Shown here: piece after piece, positions 53,050-64,000 of the stretch | How the letters are laid out: each line of letters begins with the position of its first letter | Numbering within the stretch: position 1 is the stretch's first letter | Assembly: GCA_016801885.1 (NCBI GenBank) | Contig: CM028892.1 | Location: 11,168,114-11,232,113 of the forward strand | DNA length: 64,000 nt | DNA from: Toxotes chatareus | Lineage: Eukaryota; Chordata; Actinopteri; Toxotidae | Direction: 5' to 3' | Position numbers and translations under genes: made by a program | Notes under the pieces: generated by a model | Database searches by the model: none | What the model saw: only the letters and a program-made list of their open reading frames with translations | What the model was told of the DNA's origin: nothing

Positions 53050-53737
53050 GCCCAGTTTTTATCTGTTTATTTATTTGGTTAAAGCTGCTGCAGACTGCAA
53101 ACCTAGAACCTTGTTGGTTGCACTTTGCCTGCACGGCTCTCGGTGCTGGACAGTTGTCAAGTTTCAGAGTGTGAAACCTCAGACGCTGGACCCTGTGGCT
53201 CGCTGTGGTGGAGGCCTGGGTGATCATTGCTGCTAGTGAAGAGTGAAGCCAATGATACGGTTTCATAAATAAATGGAATAGATGTTTATACCGTTCACAG
53301 ACATAAATTCTTACTTTAATTCACAATTTCCAATGAATCAGAGTGTTTTCATAGTATTTCTTCCACAGCTGAAGATTTTCAGAATCACATTGTTCATTTC
53401 CACAGTGGGGATTATTATGGTTTAAATTTCATTTCATAAAAACAGATGTATGTACAAAAATAAAGTGACATCCTGCTTAAACGAGACTGAGGCTCATTGG
53501 ACTGGATGTTTGGGGTGAACATCATCCTCTGCTGTGATGAGGAGCAGTTTTAAGGAGCTGCATTCTCCATGGACATGACAGACAATGATACACTGAATTA
53601 TGATTCAAGAGGAAGATTTAAAATCATCTCACACAGCATGTTTGCCCCCCCCGTACTGTTAACCCTGTCCAAAGGGAGCTTCAGTCTCTGAAAATAAGTA
53701 CAGTGGTGTGTGATGAGGAGACGACACCTGTCCAGCT
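53050..53737 (-). other. stat1: Probable 3' UTR of STAT1
   Basis: On the minus strand, sequence after the inferred stop at 53740-53738 is non-coding and runs to two overlapping AATAAA signals at 53075-53070 and 53071-53066. The stop itself belongs to a short final exon of moderate certainty, so this UTR is also provisional. Confidence 0.4.
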
Positions 53738-56700
53738 TCAGTTTTGGTCGGGAAAGTCTGCACTCATCTGAGGAGAGGAGGACAGGACATCCAGTTAGTG
53801 TTAGGACCTGTGTGGTGTGCAGGGTTAGAACGTATTTACACAAAGTAAAGTGCAGCGTACGAGCAGAGAACAGAGCAGAGCAGAACACACACTGAGAAAT
53901 TGAACTTTAAGGAAAAATCATGTGACAAATGATTGTGTGTAGCAGAGTATTTTTCTGTGCATCATGTGTAGATAAGGTCCCAGACTGATTCTGATGCAGT
54001 TGTTTTTTCTCTGCTCTTTGTATTGTTCTTCTGTCCATGTAGGTAAAGTACCAACCTCAGTATTTCGTCTGGAATAGACCAAACATTAGCAACCAGTCTG
54101 ATGCTTTAACGCACGGAGCTGCTCCAGTGATTCAGGATTCAAACTGAGCTCTGTGTTAAATCAGTGGAATGTCCCTTTAATGAATGTGGAGGGAAAGCCA
54201 CAACATTTCTGAGCAACAGATTAAAGCAGAATCTACCTGAACGTCAAACTCTTCAAATCCAATCAGATTGCTGGCCTGAAAGCAGAGCGAGAGGACAGAA
54301 CAGACAGACAGAGCGAGGTTTGAGCCGGCAGACGTGAAAAGTTATTTCAGCATACAAACTGATCACGTGATAAACCTGTCCTCTCCTGTAACTGGGCTGT
54401 GCGGGACGGTGGACAGCAGCACACAGAGTTAATCATCACAGTTCTCACCACAGCATCGATGTCTCTGGGTCCCACGTACTGCTCCAGAGCTTTGAAGTCG
54501 TCAGGAGACATCGGCATCATGTTGTCCTGCAGTCTGGACGGATGTCTGCACCAGACGAACGTGGACGTTACCTCTGTTCAATATGTCACATCATTCATCA
54601 TAAGTATATTTTCTCTGCTTACACTTCAGAAACAGATATGAGCTCCGTCTTCATGTATCCGCTCCTCTCTGTGTTCTCCACGTCCATTGGCTCTGGAGCT
54701 GGAAGCCAATGAGAACTCTGATTAATCTTTGTAGAAATGTGTGTAAGCTGTTACTGGGTAAACTGAAAACAGCGTGTGGTAAACGGCAGGGTGGAGCCCG
54801 TCTGGGCGTCTTACTCTCTGTGGGTTTGGGGTAGTACTTCCCAAAGGCCTTGTCTTTGGGGATGTTGGGGTAGAGGAAGCGGAGCGGGTTTTCTGGGATG
54901 TTCTCGGCGGCCATCACCTTGTACGTGCGGATGATGTCGGGCAGAGAGACGGCGCCCAGCTCCTTCTTCGTGTACGGCTCCACGGAGTGGAAGACCGGCT
55001 TGTCTGGGTGGAGAAAGAGAGACATGTTGCATCGATCTCCAAAGTTGAGACACTGTCCTTAAACTCCTCTGGTATAGTTTGTCCTCTAATGTTAGATGAC
55101 GCCATCAGGATCCATCTCATCGAATCAAACCGTGACTCATTCAAGTTGCCTCTGCTTTACCGTGGACGTCGTGTTCGATCCAGGTGAAGGTGATGGCTCC
55201 TTCTCTGCTGCTCTCACTGAACCGGAGCAGGAAGGTGCCTGGACACTTATCGCTCAGCAGGGCCTTCTCCCTCTCCTTACTGATGAAACCCATGATGGAG
55301 CTGTGACACGGCCAGAAAAATAAACCAGAATTATCCTTTAAAAAGTCGCCCAGCAGCTGCTGTAGCAAGATCACACGAGTACTCACCCGTCGTTCCAGAG
55401 GGGAAGCAGGTGTCTTTTAATCAGGTCCAGGATTCCTTCAATCCACAGCCAGAAGGGAAAAGCTTTCTCGTTGGCGCTTTGCTGCTGGACAAGAGAAAAG
55501 TAGTGTGGTTCAGAACAGAAGATGTTCAGAGGCAGTAACACCACCTCAGTATATTTCAGGTGTGTGTTTCCTGCCTCTACATGATGAATACATGTCTCGG
55601 TCTGACTGCGGCTCACCTTGCAGAACTTGGTCCAGGGGATTTGTCCCTCTGGGTTCCTCTGGGCTTTGGCTCCTGCACAGAAACACATTCAGAGTTCAAG
55701 CTTTTTGTTCTGGACTTTTCATGTCCAGTAAAGGTTTGAGGTGTTATCCTGGTGAGACTGGTGCAGACGATGCTTTAACCGATGTGAAGCTGTGAAGCAG
55801 TCCGTGGCTGTAGCTGTGGGTGTGTGGTTTGTTGTGTGTTTTAGCGGATTGGTTGTGTGTTGTGTTTCTGACCGAGCAGTTTGTCAGCCAGCATGTTGAG
55901 CTGCTCCTGGTTCAGGCCTCGTTTGGTGACGGAGGAGAACTGCCAGCTGAGAACCTCGGACAGCTGACACCACTTGGCCGGCGGAGGAGAGAGGAAGAAC
56001 TTGAGGTTCTGAGGATGAGGAGGGGAAAGGAGACAGGAAACAAACAGCTCCATTAACAGGTGTACGGCCTGCAGCCCTGTCAGTACATACGATATGTGAA
56101 CCTGTGTGTGTCCTCACCTTGGGCTCAGTGGTGAGCATGTTGTACCAGAGGATGGAGGCCCAGCCGCTGGGCAGCTGACAGACATTAGAGATGACCACCA
56201 CAGGCAGAGACATGGCCTACGACCACAACAACGGCGTAAATAAGAATTCAGCTTCTTCCATCATTTCTATGTTGCTTCTTCCAGGAAAATCACACGGAGG
56301 TGAAGCAGCTTTTCTGGCTTGTGTAGCCTGTTCAGTGTTTCACCTTTTCTCCTTTATAATCCCACAGAAGTCTCTCTGTGTGAGTTTCCATCATCTGGTC
56401 TCACCTCCAGTTTGATGTCCAGTCCCGACTGGTTGAGCTGCAGCTCGGACTCGAAGCTGAGGGAGTGAAGCTCCTCGGTGACGATCAGGGGACCCTGAAG
56501 AGACACACACAAAAAGCACCGTGAATCTGCACTGATCATAACAACACTCAGACTGTAGTTACACCTGCTGCAGTCTCTAAAACCCAACCGTCAGACTGCA
56601 CAGTTCAGTTTCACATATTTAGGTTTAGTGAAGGCTAAAAAGGAATGACACCAAAAATACTGTAAACTGAGCCAGTCTAAATGAAACAAACTCGAGCACA

Positions 56701-59700
56701 TAAAAATCTTCTTTTTATAGGTTTTTACTGTTTTGTTTTTTTGTCCTTACCTCGTTTGTTCTGTTCCCAGCTACTTTCTGCTCTTTCAGTTGCTGCGTAG
56801 AGAACGACATCAAGTTAAGACGCTTCAGTTTCAGAAAAACAGCGCAGCAGGTTTAACCCAGCTGCACCTCCCCACGTCACAGCTCAAACAACCTTTACTG
56901 TACTCTTTATTAAATAATCACAGAAGCTCACCAAATGTCTGAACTCTGCTGCCAGGCTGCCGTTCGACTCCTCCATGTTCATGACTTTGGTGTTTGTCCC
57001 CAAAATGTTGAACTTTCGAAACCTGATATCGGACAGGTCATCAATAAATCAATCGGTTTTATATTTTCTGACTCACCGTCAATAATAATAATAATAATGT
57101 TAGAGGTAGTATCAGCAGTAGAAGCTTCAGTAAACACAGGATAATCCGATCTATGGCAGTGGTTCTGACACTCACCCTTTCTTCTCTGTAACATCCCTGA
57201 GGAAAAATGAGATTTATTCAGCAACATGTTCAAACACATCAGGAATTTTAAGCAGAAAAATCAGCCTCTGTGCTCATCAGCACAGCTTACTTGTCAAACA
57301 CAGCCTTGACTTTGAGTTGGTAGTTGAACTCCTGCAGCTTCACCAGGAACCTGAACAAAAAGGAAACAGGAAGTTGATACTGATCTGCAGAGATCTCTGC
57401 ACATATCTGCCTGTGAACAGGATCTTCAGTCCCCCTCATCACTGAGACAACACTAAGATCACCACATTCAAGAGGAAGACAGAGTAATCACATCTGTACC
57501 ACATCTGTGTCTCCGGTTCAGGATCACTGTGACTCATTCGGACTTGTTCCTTACCGGAGTTTCACAGTGAACTGGACGCCGGTTTTAAGCACCAGGGGCC
57601 TCTGTGGGTGGGTGGGCATGCAGGGCTGCCTCTCCACAACCAGAGAACTACACACGCACACAAACACACACTGAACATTACTGCTTGGCACATTTTGATT
57701 CAAAGATTTGAGCTTTAAAACAGGATAAGATCAAATTCCTGATTAATAATCAATAATAAGGCAATCAGTAGCTTGTGTGTGAGGGGTTCCTTACTTGGAG
57801 AGGAGGTTCTTGAGGAGCTCCAGGGCTCGGGCCTCCAGGAAAGCTTTCTTCTGTGTGATGGGGTCGCTGTCGTAGGTGAACTTCTGCTCCAACTCCTGCA
57901 GCTTCTTCAGGTGCTGACGGACCTGCTGGAGACTCTCTGCTACTGCTGTGAACCTGCAGGAGGAGGAAGACAGGTATGGTAACGATGGGTATTAGAAATC
58001 CAGTACTGGCCTGCTGTGGTTTTGTTTGTCTGTGTGTGTGTGTGTGTGTTAAGGTAGGTAGTGCGACACTGAGGAGTCTCACCAGTTCTGCAGCTGGTCC
58101 ACGCAGGCGTTGGGCGGACCCCCGATGCAGGCGATCTGCTGCCGCTGCTTCCACTCCGGCAGCTCCTCAGAGATCAGGTCTGACAGCAACGCTTGAGTGA
58201 CGTTCAGGAGGTCGGTCAGCTGGGTCACCACGTCCTGACACACAGCAACAACAAGTAGAGCTTACATGTGTTTTCAGGACGTTAATGCCCCCACCACAGT
58301 CTGAAAGTGGGGTAATTGTGGTGTTATTGGTCTGAGAAACAGGTCAAACTGTTGGGGGGGGGGCAAAATTAATCAGTGATTCACAGGAAGAATGTTTTTA
58401 AAAATCTAAATAAATCATAGAAACATCCCATAGAACTTCCTGTAAACCTAAAAAATATTTGGTCGTGATCAAATTAATTTTTCTTTATTTCCACAAACGT
58501 TTCCCGTGTTTCCAAAGTCGTGGGATCAGCATCATCTCCCTCTGCTCACCTGTCGTTTGGCTTTCAGCTCGAAGCACATCCTCCCGATCAGCATCTTCTC
58601 TTTCTCCAGCTCCTTTTGTGTCATGCCGTTCATTTCATTCTCTGCAGAAGCAGGAAAACACACAACAATTAAACATGATTTTAATTTTGCAGACTCTTAG
58701 ACAGTGATGCATTGATCATCACAGGCAGCCGAAGCTTTTCCTATCACGCATCCAAAACAACTGTAAGACAGCAGGACGATGTGATGTGCTCGGAGAATAC
58801 TTGGTGTGGACGTCAGATTTCCTCCAGGTCTCAGACGCGCTGTGTAGATGAGTCTCTCTCACCTCTGTTCTTCAGTGTGTTGAATTTGAAGTCGTGTTCG
58901 TCCTGCAGATCTTCGAGGTTCTTAATGTTCTGATCCACAATCTGAAGAAAAAAACAGCAACTTCATTTGATTTCAAAATAAAGTCTCACCTACAAGAGTG
59001 TTTAAAATACAATTTACCTTAAATATTTATTGACTGTACCATCCTCAGTCCTACCTGGACTCTGTCTTTCATCTCCTTCACTTTGCTGTCCAGCTTCTTT
59101 TTCTCCACCACCATGGCTGACACCATCCCCTCACCCTCCTGCTGCAGAGATAAAGGAAACTGTTCATCCTGTTCCTCGTTAGCTGTGTGTAAAAAGATGT
59201 TCTGTCCTTCTCTGAGCTGCAGGTTTTACCTCGGCACTCTTTGCGCAGGCCAGGATCTTCTGCTCCTCCTTCAGGTTCCTGGAGATGATCATGGCCATGT
59301 GGACCGGATCTTCCTGGAAACGATCCTGTAGAAACAAATCACTCTGGATTTAAAACTATAAATTACAGCTGCGCCTTAGACAAAGAAGAGAACCTCCTGT
59401 CTACGGTGTGAACTTTAGAGTGGTGAGTCTCAGTTCAAAGAATGATCTCCAGAGTCTGACCTGCAGGTTCCTCTTGATCTTGCGGATGTTGTGCTGCAGC
59501 AGGAAGTTGTTCTCCAGGGCGAAGCGGCTGTGTTGGTCATCCAGCTGAGCCAGGAGGTCATGGAACCGGACGGTAGCCAGCGAGTCCTGGATCGCCACCG
59601 TGTCCCTGAGGATGCAGAGATTATTTTCATTATCAGGTGACCTCGAGTTCCAGTTAAACAATCCTTCTGTACAATGAGGGAAAAAAGTGAAAAATGTTCA

Positions 59701-59886
59701 CCAAGTTTCCAGAGCTCATGGTAACACATTTAACTTCATAACTCCTCTTCATTCTTACCAGTCGATGCTTTCGATCCATTTGCTCAGGTACTGTCGTATA
59801 TCCATGGGGAAGGAGTCATCGTACAGCTGGTCCACCTGCTCCAGGTACTTGCAGTCCAGCATCTGAAGCTGGCACCACTGCGCCAT
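53738..59886 (-). CDS. stat1: STAT1 transcription factor (24 coding exons)
   Basis: STAT1 is phosphorylated by JAK kinases after interferon signals, dimerises and activates GAS and ISRE genes. Minus-strand exons: 59886-59759, 59605-59461, 59325-59230, 59141-59055, 58941-58863, 58641-58550, 58234-58083, 57953-57795, 57647-57555, 57350-57291, 57196-57176, 57022-56932, 56792-56751, 56494-56405, 56216-56118, 56008-55873, 55672-55617, 55481-55387, 55300-55161, 55003-54815, 54698-54623, 54545-54449, 54275-54237, 53767-53738. Phases agree and the product is about 763 aa (human 750). In order: N-domain (MAQWCQLQMLD), coiled coil about 135-315, DNA-binding about 315-485, linker, SH2 with FLLRFSES (Arg600), phosphotyrosine Tyr698 in GYMKTEL, and Ser722 in PMSP. 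The last two exons are short and not conserved in human, so the extreme C-terminus is less certain. STAT1 fits better than STAT4 or STAT3 along the whole length. Confidence 0.95.
57080..57099. repeat. (AAT)n microsatellite in a STAT1 intron
   Basis: Six AAT units lie just downstream, in transcript direction, of the 21-base micro-exon at 57196-57176. Confidence 0.85.
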
Positions 59887-60904
59887 TTTCTGCTGAACAA
59901 ATGCAGCTTTGTGAGGATTCAGGGTTCGACAGATGCAGGATTTCTGAGGCCATATTAATATTTAACCATTTAAAGAAGCTGAGATTGATCCAATATTTGA
60001 CTTTTAAACAAACACATGATAAAGATTTTTGATTCGGACTTCTTGAATATGAACTGAGCTCAGCAGTGTGTTTACAGAGCGAGGAACTCAGAAGTGCTGA
60101 CTCCATCATTACCATGGGCCGTGTTCCTCCTCCTGCAGAAATATTTCAATTAGAAACTAAAACCAAAAATCAAAGCCAGGAAGTCTTCAGTCTGTGGATG
60201 AAGGTCAATTTAGCTTCAAATTAAAGGCAGACAAATAATTCACAAATATGGGCATCCTGAAAAAGAAGGGCATGGATTTGACGGATTCTCAGATCATCCT
60301 TACAGCTGAAAAGCTGCAGTTACACAGATTTACTACAAATGGTTAATAAGAGGTGATTCTGCAGCCGAGCGAGAAGTCTGAAGGTTTTTGTTGCATCAAA
60401 CCTTTTTATCATTTAAACTCAACTTCATTATCTTTTCGTACTGGAATCTGGCAGAAATGAAAGCAGGAGCTTGTCACCATAGCTTTCATTTCCCCAGCAG
60501 CAGCACTCTGCCTCCAGCATCAGCCTCATGGGTTCCATCAGTCTGCGTGTAAAGACATGCACTGAAGTCTCCTACTATCTGTCGACAGTATAATGAAATG
60601 TAAGTTACTCTATGTGTTGATTTAACCAACCGCAGCCCATCGAGCTCTCCTAATCCTCGTCAACCAAACTCCATTCAGATAATTGACTTTTAAAGGTTCT
60701 CTACTATTTCACCATGCAAACCTGTTGATTAGAATATGATTGAACACATTATCTGAATGATGATGTAACACTGGTGAATTCAGTCTATGTATAATTAACG
60801 TGGTGTTACATATAAAGTACGGTTTCCAGACCGGTTTGCAGTCATTGCACCGGATGTGGGAGTAAATAATGTCGCTATGACAGGAAGTAAGTCATTAAAC
60901 TTAC

Positions 60905-61030
60905 CTTTAACTGTGAGGAAACGTGAACAGCTTTATTTCCAAAAATCCAAAAATGTCTTTCCAAACTTGTGCACCCAGTCCGTCAGGAAGGATTTCAGCC
61001 TACTCCGACAAATGTAGTGTATCTAACTGC
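60905..61030 (-). other. stat1: Probable non-coding first exon of STAT1
   Basis: On the minus strand a strong donor (TTAAAG then GTAAGT) ends at 60905. The next acceptor, at about 59890, lies three bases before the STAT1 start codon. The region just upstream is GC-rich with CCAAT and GC boxes. Vertebrate STAT1 genes start with non-coding exon sequence, which fits. The 5' boundary is not visible. Confidence 0.45.
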
Positions 61031-61064
61031 GGAAACACCGTCAGCCAACCACTGCTTGGTATTC

Positions 61065-61410
61065 ATGGCTTGTGCCCGCCCCCAGGCTTGTGATAGCCAA
61101 TCAGAACGATAGCAGAGCGGCTGTTGTGTCATTGAGCCGGCCACCCCATAACAACAATTTTATACAAAGTGTTTATTATACAAACTAACTCATACGAACA
61201 CAAACTAAACAACAAACACAAAGCTTTAGTTTTATATTAGACTCAGAGCTTTTCACACTCTGTGTAAAATCTATTTTAAATGGTTCAAAGTAGGAAAACT
61301 GCGGGTTTTCGATGGAGAGAGGCCAATAAACAGAACAGCTTCCAGGGACCACGTGTTTTCAGAGAAAGAGAAAGTATTGCAAACACCTACGTCTGTGAAA
61401 CCGAAACCTA
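61065..61410 (-). promoter_or_regulatory. stat1: STAT1 promoter with ISRE-like motifs
   Basis: Upstream of the inferred first exon there is a GC box (CCCGCCCCC near 61078) and a CCAATCA box at 61097-61103. About 340-380 bases upstream lie two interferon-response-like motifs, GAAAGAGAAAGT at 61364-61375 and GAAACCGAAACC at 61397-61408. Both fit the GAAANNGAAA core bound by ISGF3 and IRF proteins. STAT1 is itself interferon-induced in fish and mammals. Motifs are seen; activity is inferred. Confidence 0.5.
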
Positions 61411-61499
61411 ACGCGCTGTACGGGGCAGTAGGCACAGACAGGACCCTGAGAGATCTGCCCCGAAATAAGGAGGAAAGATGATATGACTGGAAAATAAGA

Positions 61500-64000
61500 C
61501 TCTAACCTATGTTACTGTACATTTTATTCTACCTAAGGAGTCAGAGATAGAAGTGAGATGTTTGCAGGATGATTAATTGGACTTGGTTCTAATGGTTGAA
61601 ATACAGCATCGTGTTTTCTCTGTGTCTTTAACATGACACTTTCCTCATGCCATAATTTACAGAGTATTTTATTCTGCAGCAAAAGAATAACACAGTCATG
61701 TCTCAGCAACACTGAAAAAATCACAACTATTTACAAATTTATCCACAAACTGCAGTTTGCTCTATAAACTGGGATGAAGCAGGTGCTAATATTCATATTA
61801 ATGCATAGAAATTAGTAATAACTCCTTATCTTTCCTCACACCCTTCACAGTATTTCTCACGATTCTGACATTTACTGTGTATTTATCATTATTCATGTAT
61901 ATGTACAAACAGCAGGAGACACTTCAGAGCTCACACAGATGCTTCAGTGTAAAAGGCCAAATATGAAACTTAAACCTCGGGTAAAGTGAATGTTGGTGCC
62001 CCCGTGTGGCGGAAACATGTAACTCATTATATCTGAAGAGCTGCGTTACCCAGAAACTTCACAGCACCTGTGTGGAGCAGATTTCACACTTCCAATAACA
62101 CTGACTACCAATCTGCAGGAACTTTAAACGACTCCTTTAACAACAACAGAGATATTAGCCTTAAACGTCCACACTCAAACGGCCTGTTCTTTACACACTT
62201 CTACTTTTCATCAGTGATTTCCAAACAAAATAATCCACATATTCAACCGGTTACACATCTTTACATATAAACACATTTAGGGGTCGTGAGACAAAAAGGT
62301 TGGAAACCAGTGCTTTATATTCCCACTGGTAAATGGGAATGTAAAGCAGTGGTTTCCATTTCCATTTACCACTGGTAAAAAGTTATACTGCCATTTACTT
62401 TGGAAAACAACCAAACTCACAGGATCCTTTTCATAGCACATATATTCACAATGTAAGTGAACATTAACAATCAAGTCATTCTCACTTAGGTGAAGATAAA
62501 TAGCAACAAATACAAGATACAAAAAATATCCATCCAAATACACTTCTCTCATTCCTCCTCTTTAAAGACATTTATCATCCTCATCATTTCTTAAAAACAG
62601 AATATATCAAAAAGTATCCACCATAGCATGATGTTATACTGACATTATAAATCTTACAAAGAGGAATAAAGCTGCTTCACTGACACATTTTTGGAGAAAA
62701 AGCAAACCAACTGACTTAGATGGAAACTGCTGCAGCAATGTGACTATGTAAAAAAACAAAAAGTTAACTCAAGTTCACTGCAGAATCTCAACCGTGAGTC
62801 TGTGTCACTCGTGGACGTTCTGTTCCAACAGCAGAACAAAGCCCCCCATGAAGCACAACAACAGTCAGGACATCTGCACTCAGCTTCAGATGGAGATGAA
62901 ACCTCCCTCTGAGACCAAGCTTTCTGCTTTCACATTGTAATTTCGGCTATTAATCAGGTATCAAAGCCACTGGCTTCACACTGCTCTGCTGATAGAAATT
63001 CACTGGCTGTGACGCACCATGAAATTCTGCAGTGCACCAGCAAAAGGCAAGGAAGAAGAAAAAGGACGAAAATTGGCTTTAAAATGTTCCATGTTCCAAA
63101 TGTTTGGGAAACTCCTCCAGGGACGTTAAAGGCTGGAATGGGTTTTGCCTTGAGCCACATATGTCTCAGCCTGTCACTTACAGTCAGGGCGTTTGATTGT
63201 TCAGCTCCATCCTTTCACACACATTAGCATCTTCTGGCAGTTAAAACACTGCTGACCAACCGACCGACTTTGCGTGTCTACAACATGGCACACAGTCCGT
63301 CACAAGGAAAATCAGAATTGGCAGAATAAAATCACACCACTGAACGAGACACCTGTAACAACGTCCTTAAAAACATGTCCCTTTCCCTCTGTTGCTGTGA
63401 CGCTGGAGAAGTGGTCACAGCGAGGAGTTTGCAAACAAGCGTTGGGACAGAGGGGCGACGTGTCGGCTCAGAGTCACACGGTTCATGTTTTTTAAAATAA
63501 AGACGCACATGGGAGACGTCCTGCTGGGTTTGTTCTGGTTCAAAGCTCAAATCAGGACACGTTTTCATTGGCCAGGGGGACAGGAAGCAGCAGGAGTCTA
63601 TCTGTCCATGCATGACAGATAATGGTGACTGAGCCTTAGTTTATGTGAGAGTATTTTATGTTATGGTGGATAAATTTATATTGGAAATCAGCTAAATCAT
63701 CACATTTGATTACCTGCTGAAAGTGAGATATGAGTGTTTCCAGAACAGACCATGAAGGCTCAGTTTATCATTTACCAACATTTACCAACACTGTAAAATT
63801 CAAGTGTAGGTGAAGTAGCATGGATTTTCTGAACATATGCTTCAAGGAGTTTTCTTCATATCTAGTTCTGGTGTTCATTACTGAAAGCTTTGGTTCAAAA
63901 CTAAAACATAAGCTTAGGGGTCCACTCCCTGAAGAAACTCCTTTCATCTCTCTCGTGGATGATATTTTAATATTCTGAAAACCTGTTTACTGGCTTCTTT
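61500..64000. other. Intergenic region beyond STAT1
   Basis: No exon is recognised on either strand. In many vertebrates STAT4 lies next to STAT1 on the same strand, so this could approach the 3' UTR of that gene, whose coding exons would lie outside the window. TTTATT words on the plus strand near 61515 and 61669 could be minus-strand poly-A signals. A transposon-like inverted repeat is listed separately. Confidence 0.4.
62275..62378. mobile_element. hAT-like transposon ends, head-to-head hairpin
   Basis: 23-base arms at 62302-62324 and 62335-62357 are inverted copies with two mismatches around a 10-base loop. Read on the minus strand, the left arm continues as CACTGGTTTCCAACCTTTTTG and then TCTCACGACCCC, which resembles the terminal sequence of hAT/Charlie-type DNA transposons. 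A further inverted match (ACTGGTAAATGG with CCATTTACCACTGGT) overlaps the loop. No transposase is present. Confidence 0.5.

Noticed and set aside
51479..53500. miR-23 seed site in the GLS 3' UTR, as described in mammals
   Set aside because: I looked for the AATGTGA seed match and found none in this stretch, so I do not claim that regulation here.
54651..55053. Two alternative ORFs around the STAT1 SH2 end exon
   Set aside because: One is the true exon read with its flanking introns, the other a frame-shifted shadow. Only the spliced frame joins the neighbouring exons in phase.
61500..64000. STAT4 coding exons at the right edge
   Set aside because: Synteny makes STAT4 a likely neighbour, but I find no exon with STAT sequence on the minus strand before the window ends.

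Overview
This is a 64 kb piece of vertebrate nuclear DNA, almost certainly from a teleost fish and probably an acanthomorph (perch-like). The evidence is split genes with GT-AG introns and vertebrate protein families, many CA microsatellites, and interspersed repeats of types common in spiny-rayed fish. I cannot name the species. The window holds three recognisable protein-coding genes in the conserved vertebrate order NAB1 - GLS - STAT1. NAB1 and GLS lie on the plus strand and STAT1 on the minus strand, so GLS and STAT1 converge tail to tail.

Layout. 1-16 kb: no confirmed gene. This stretch has simple repeats, a GC-rich patch near 5.3 kb, weak unassigned exon candidates at 1.8-4.4 kb, and five exact copies of the EGR zinc-finger consensus at 10.6-15.8 kb. 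16.5-17.04 kb: probable non-coding first exon of NAB1. 23.07-28.83 kb: NAB1 coding exons (7 exons, 505 aa), then a probable long 3' UTR to about 31.27 kb. 31.3-35.2 kb: intergenic, with a repeat fragment. 35.2-51.48 kb: GLS, kidney-type mitochondrial glutaminase (18 coding exons, 626 aa). Two minisatellites of about 1.0 and 0.6 kb sit in its introns 4 and 7. 53.7-59.9 kb: STAT1 on the minus strand (24 coding exons, about 763 aa), with a non-coding first exon near 60.9-61.0 kb and two ISRE-like motifs upstream of it. 61.5-64 kb: intergenic, with an inverted pair of hAT-like transposon ends.

I rebuilt all three reading frames exon by exon. Splice phases match at every junction and no frameshift or premature stop was found, so the genes look intact. 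They do not form a pathway together: NAB1 is a co-repressor of EGR transcription factors, GLS turns glutamine into glutamate in mitochondria, and STAT1 carries interferon signals to the nucleus. The link is ancient synteny. The points most worth checking are the EGR-site cluster upstream of the EGR co-repressor gene, the G-quadruplex-type minisatellite in GLS intron 4, and the GLS intron 7 minisatellite, whose every repeat unit looks like a 3' splice site.
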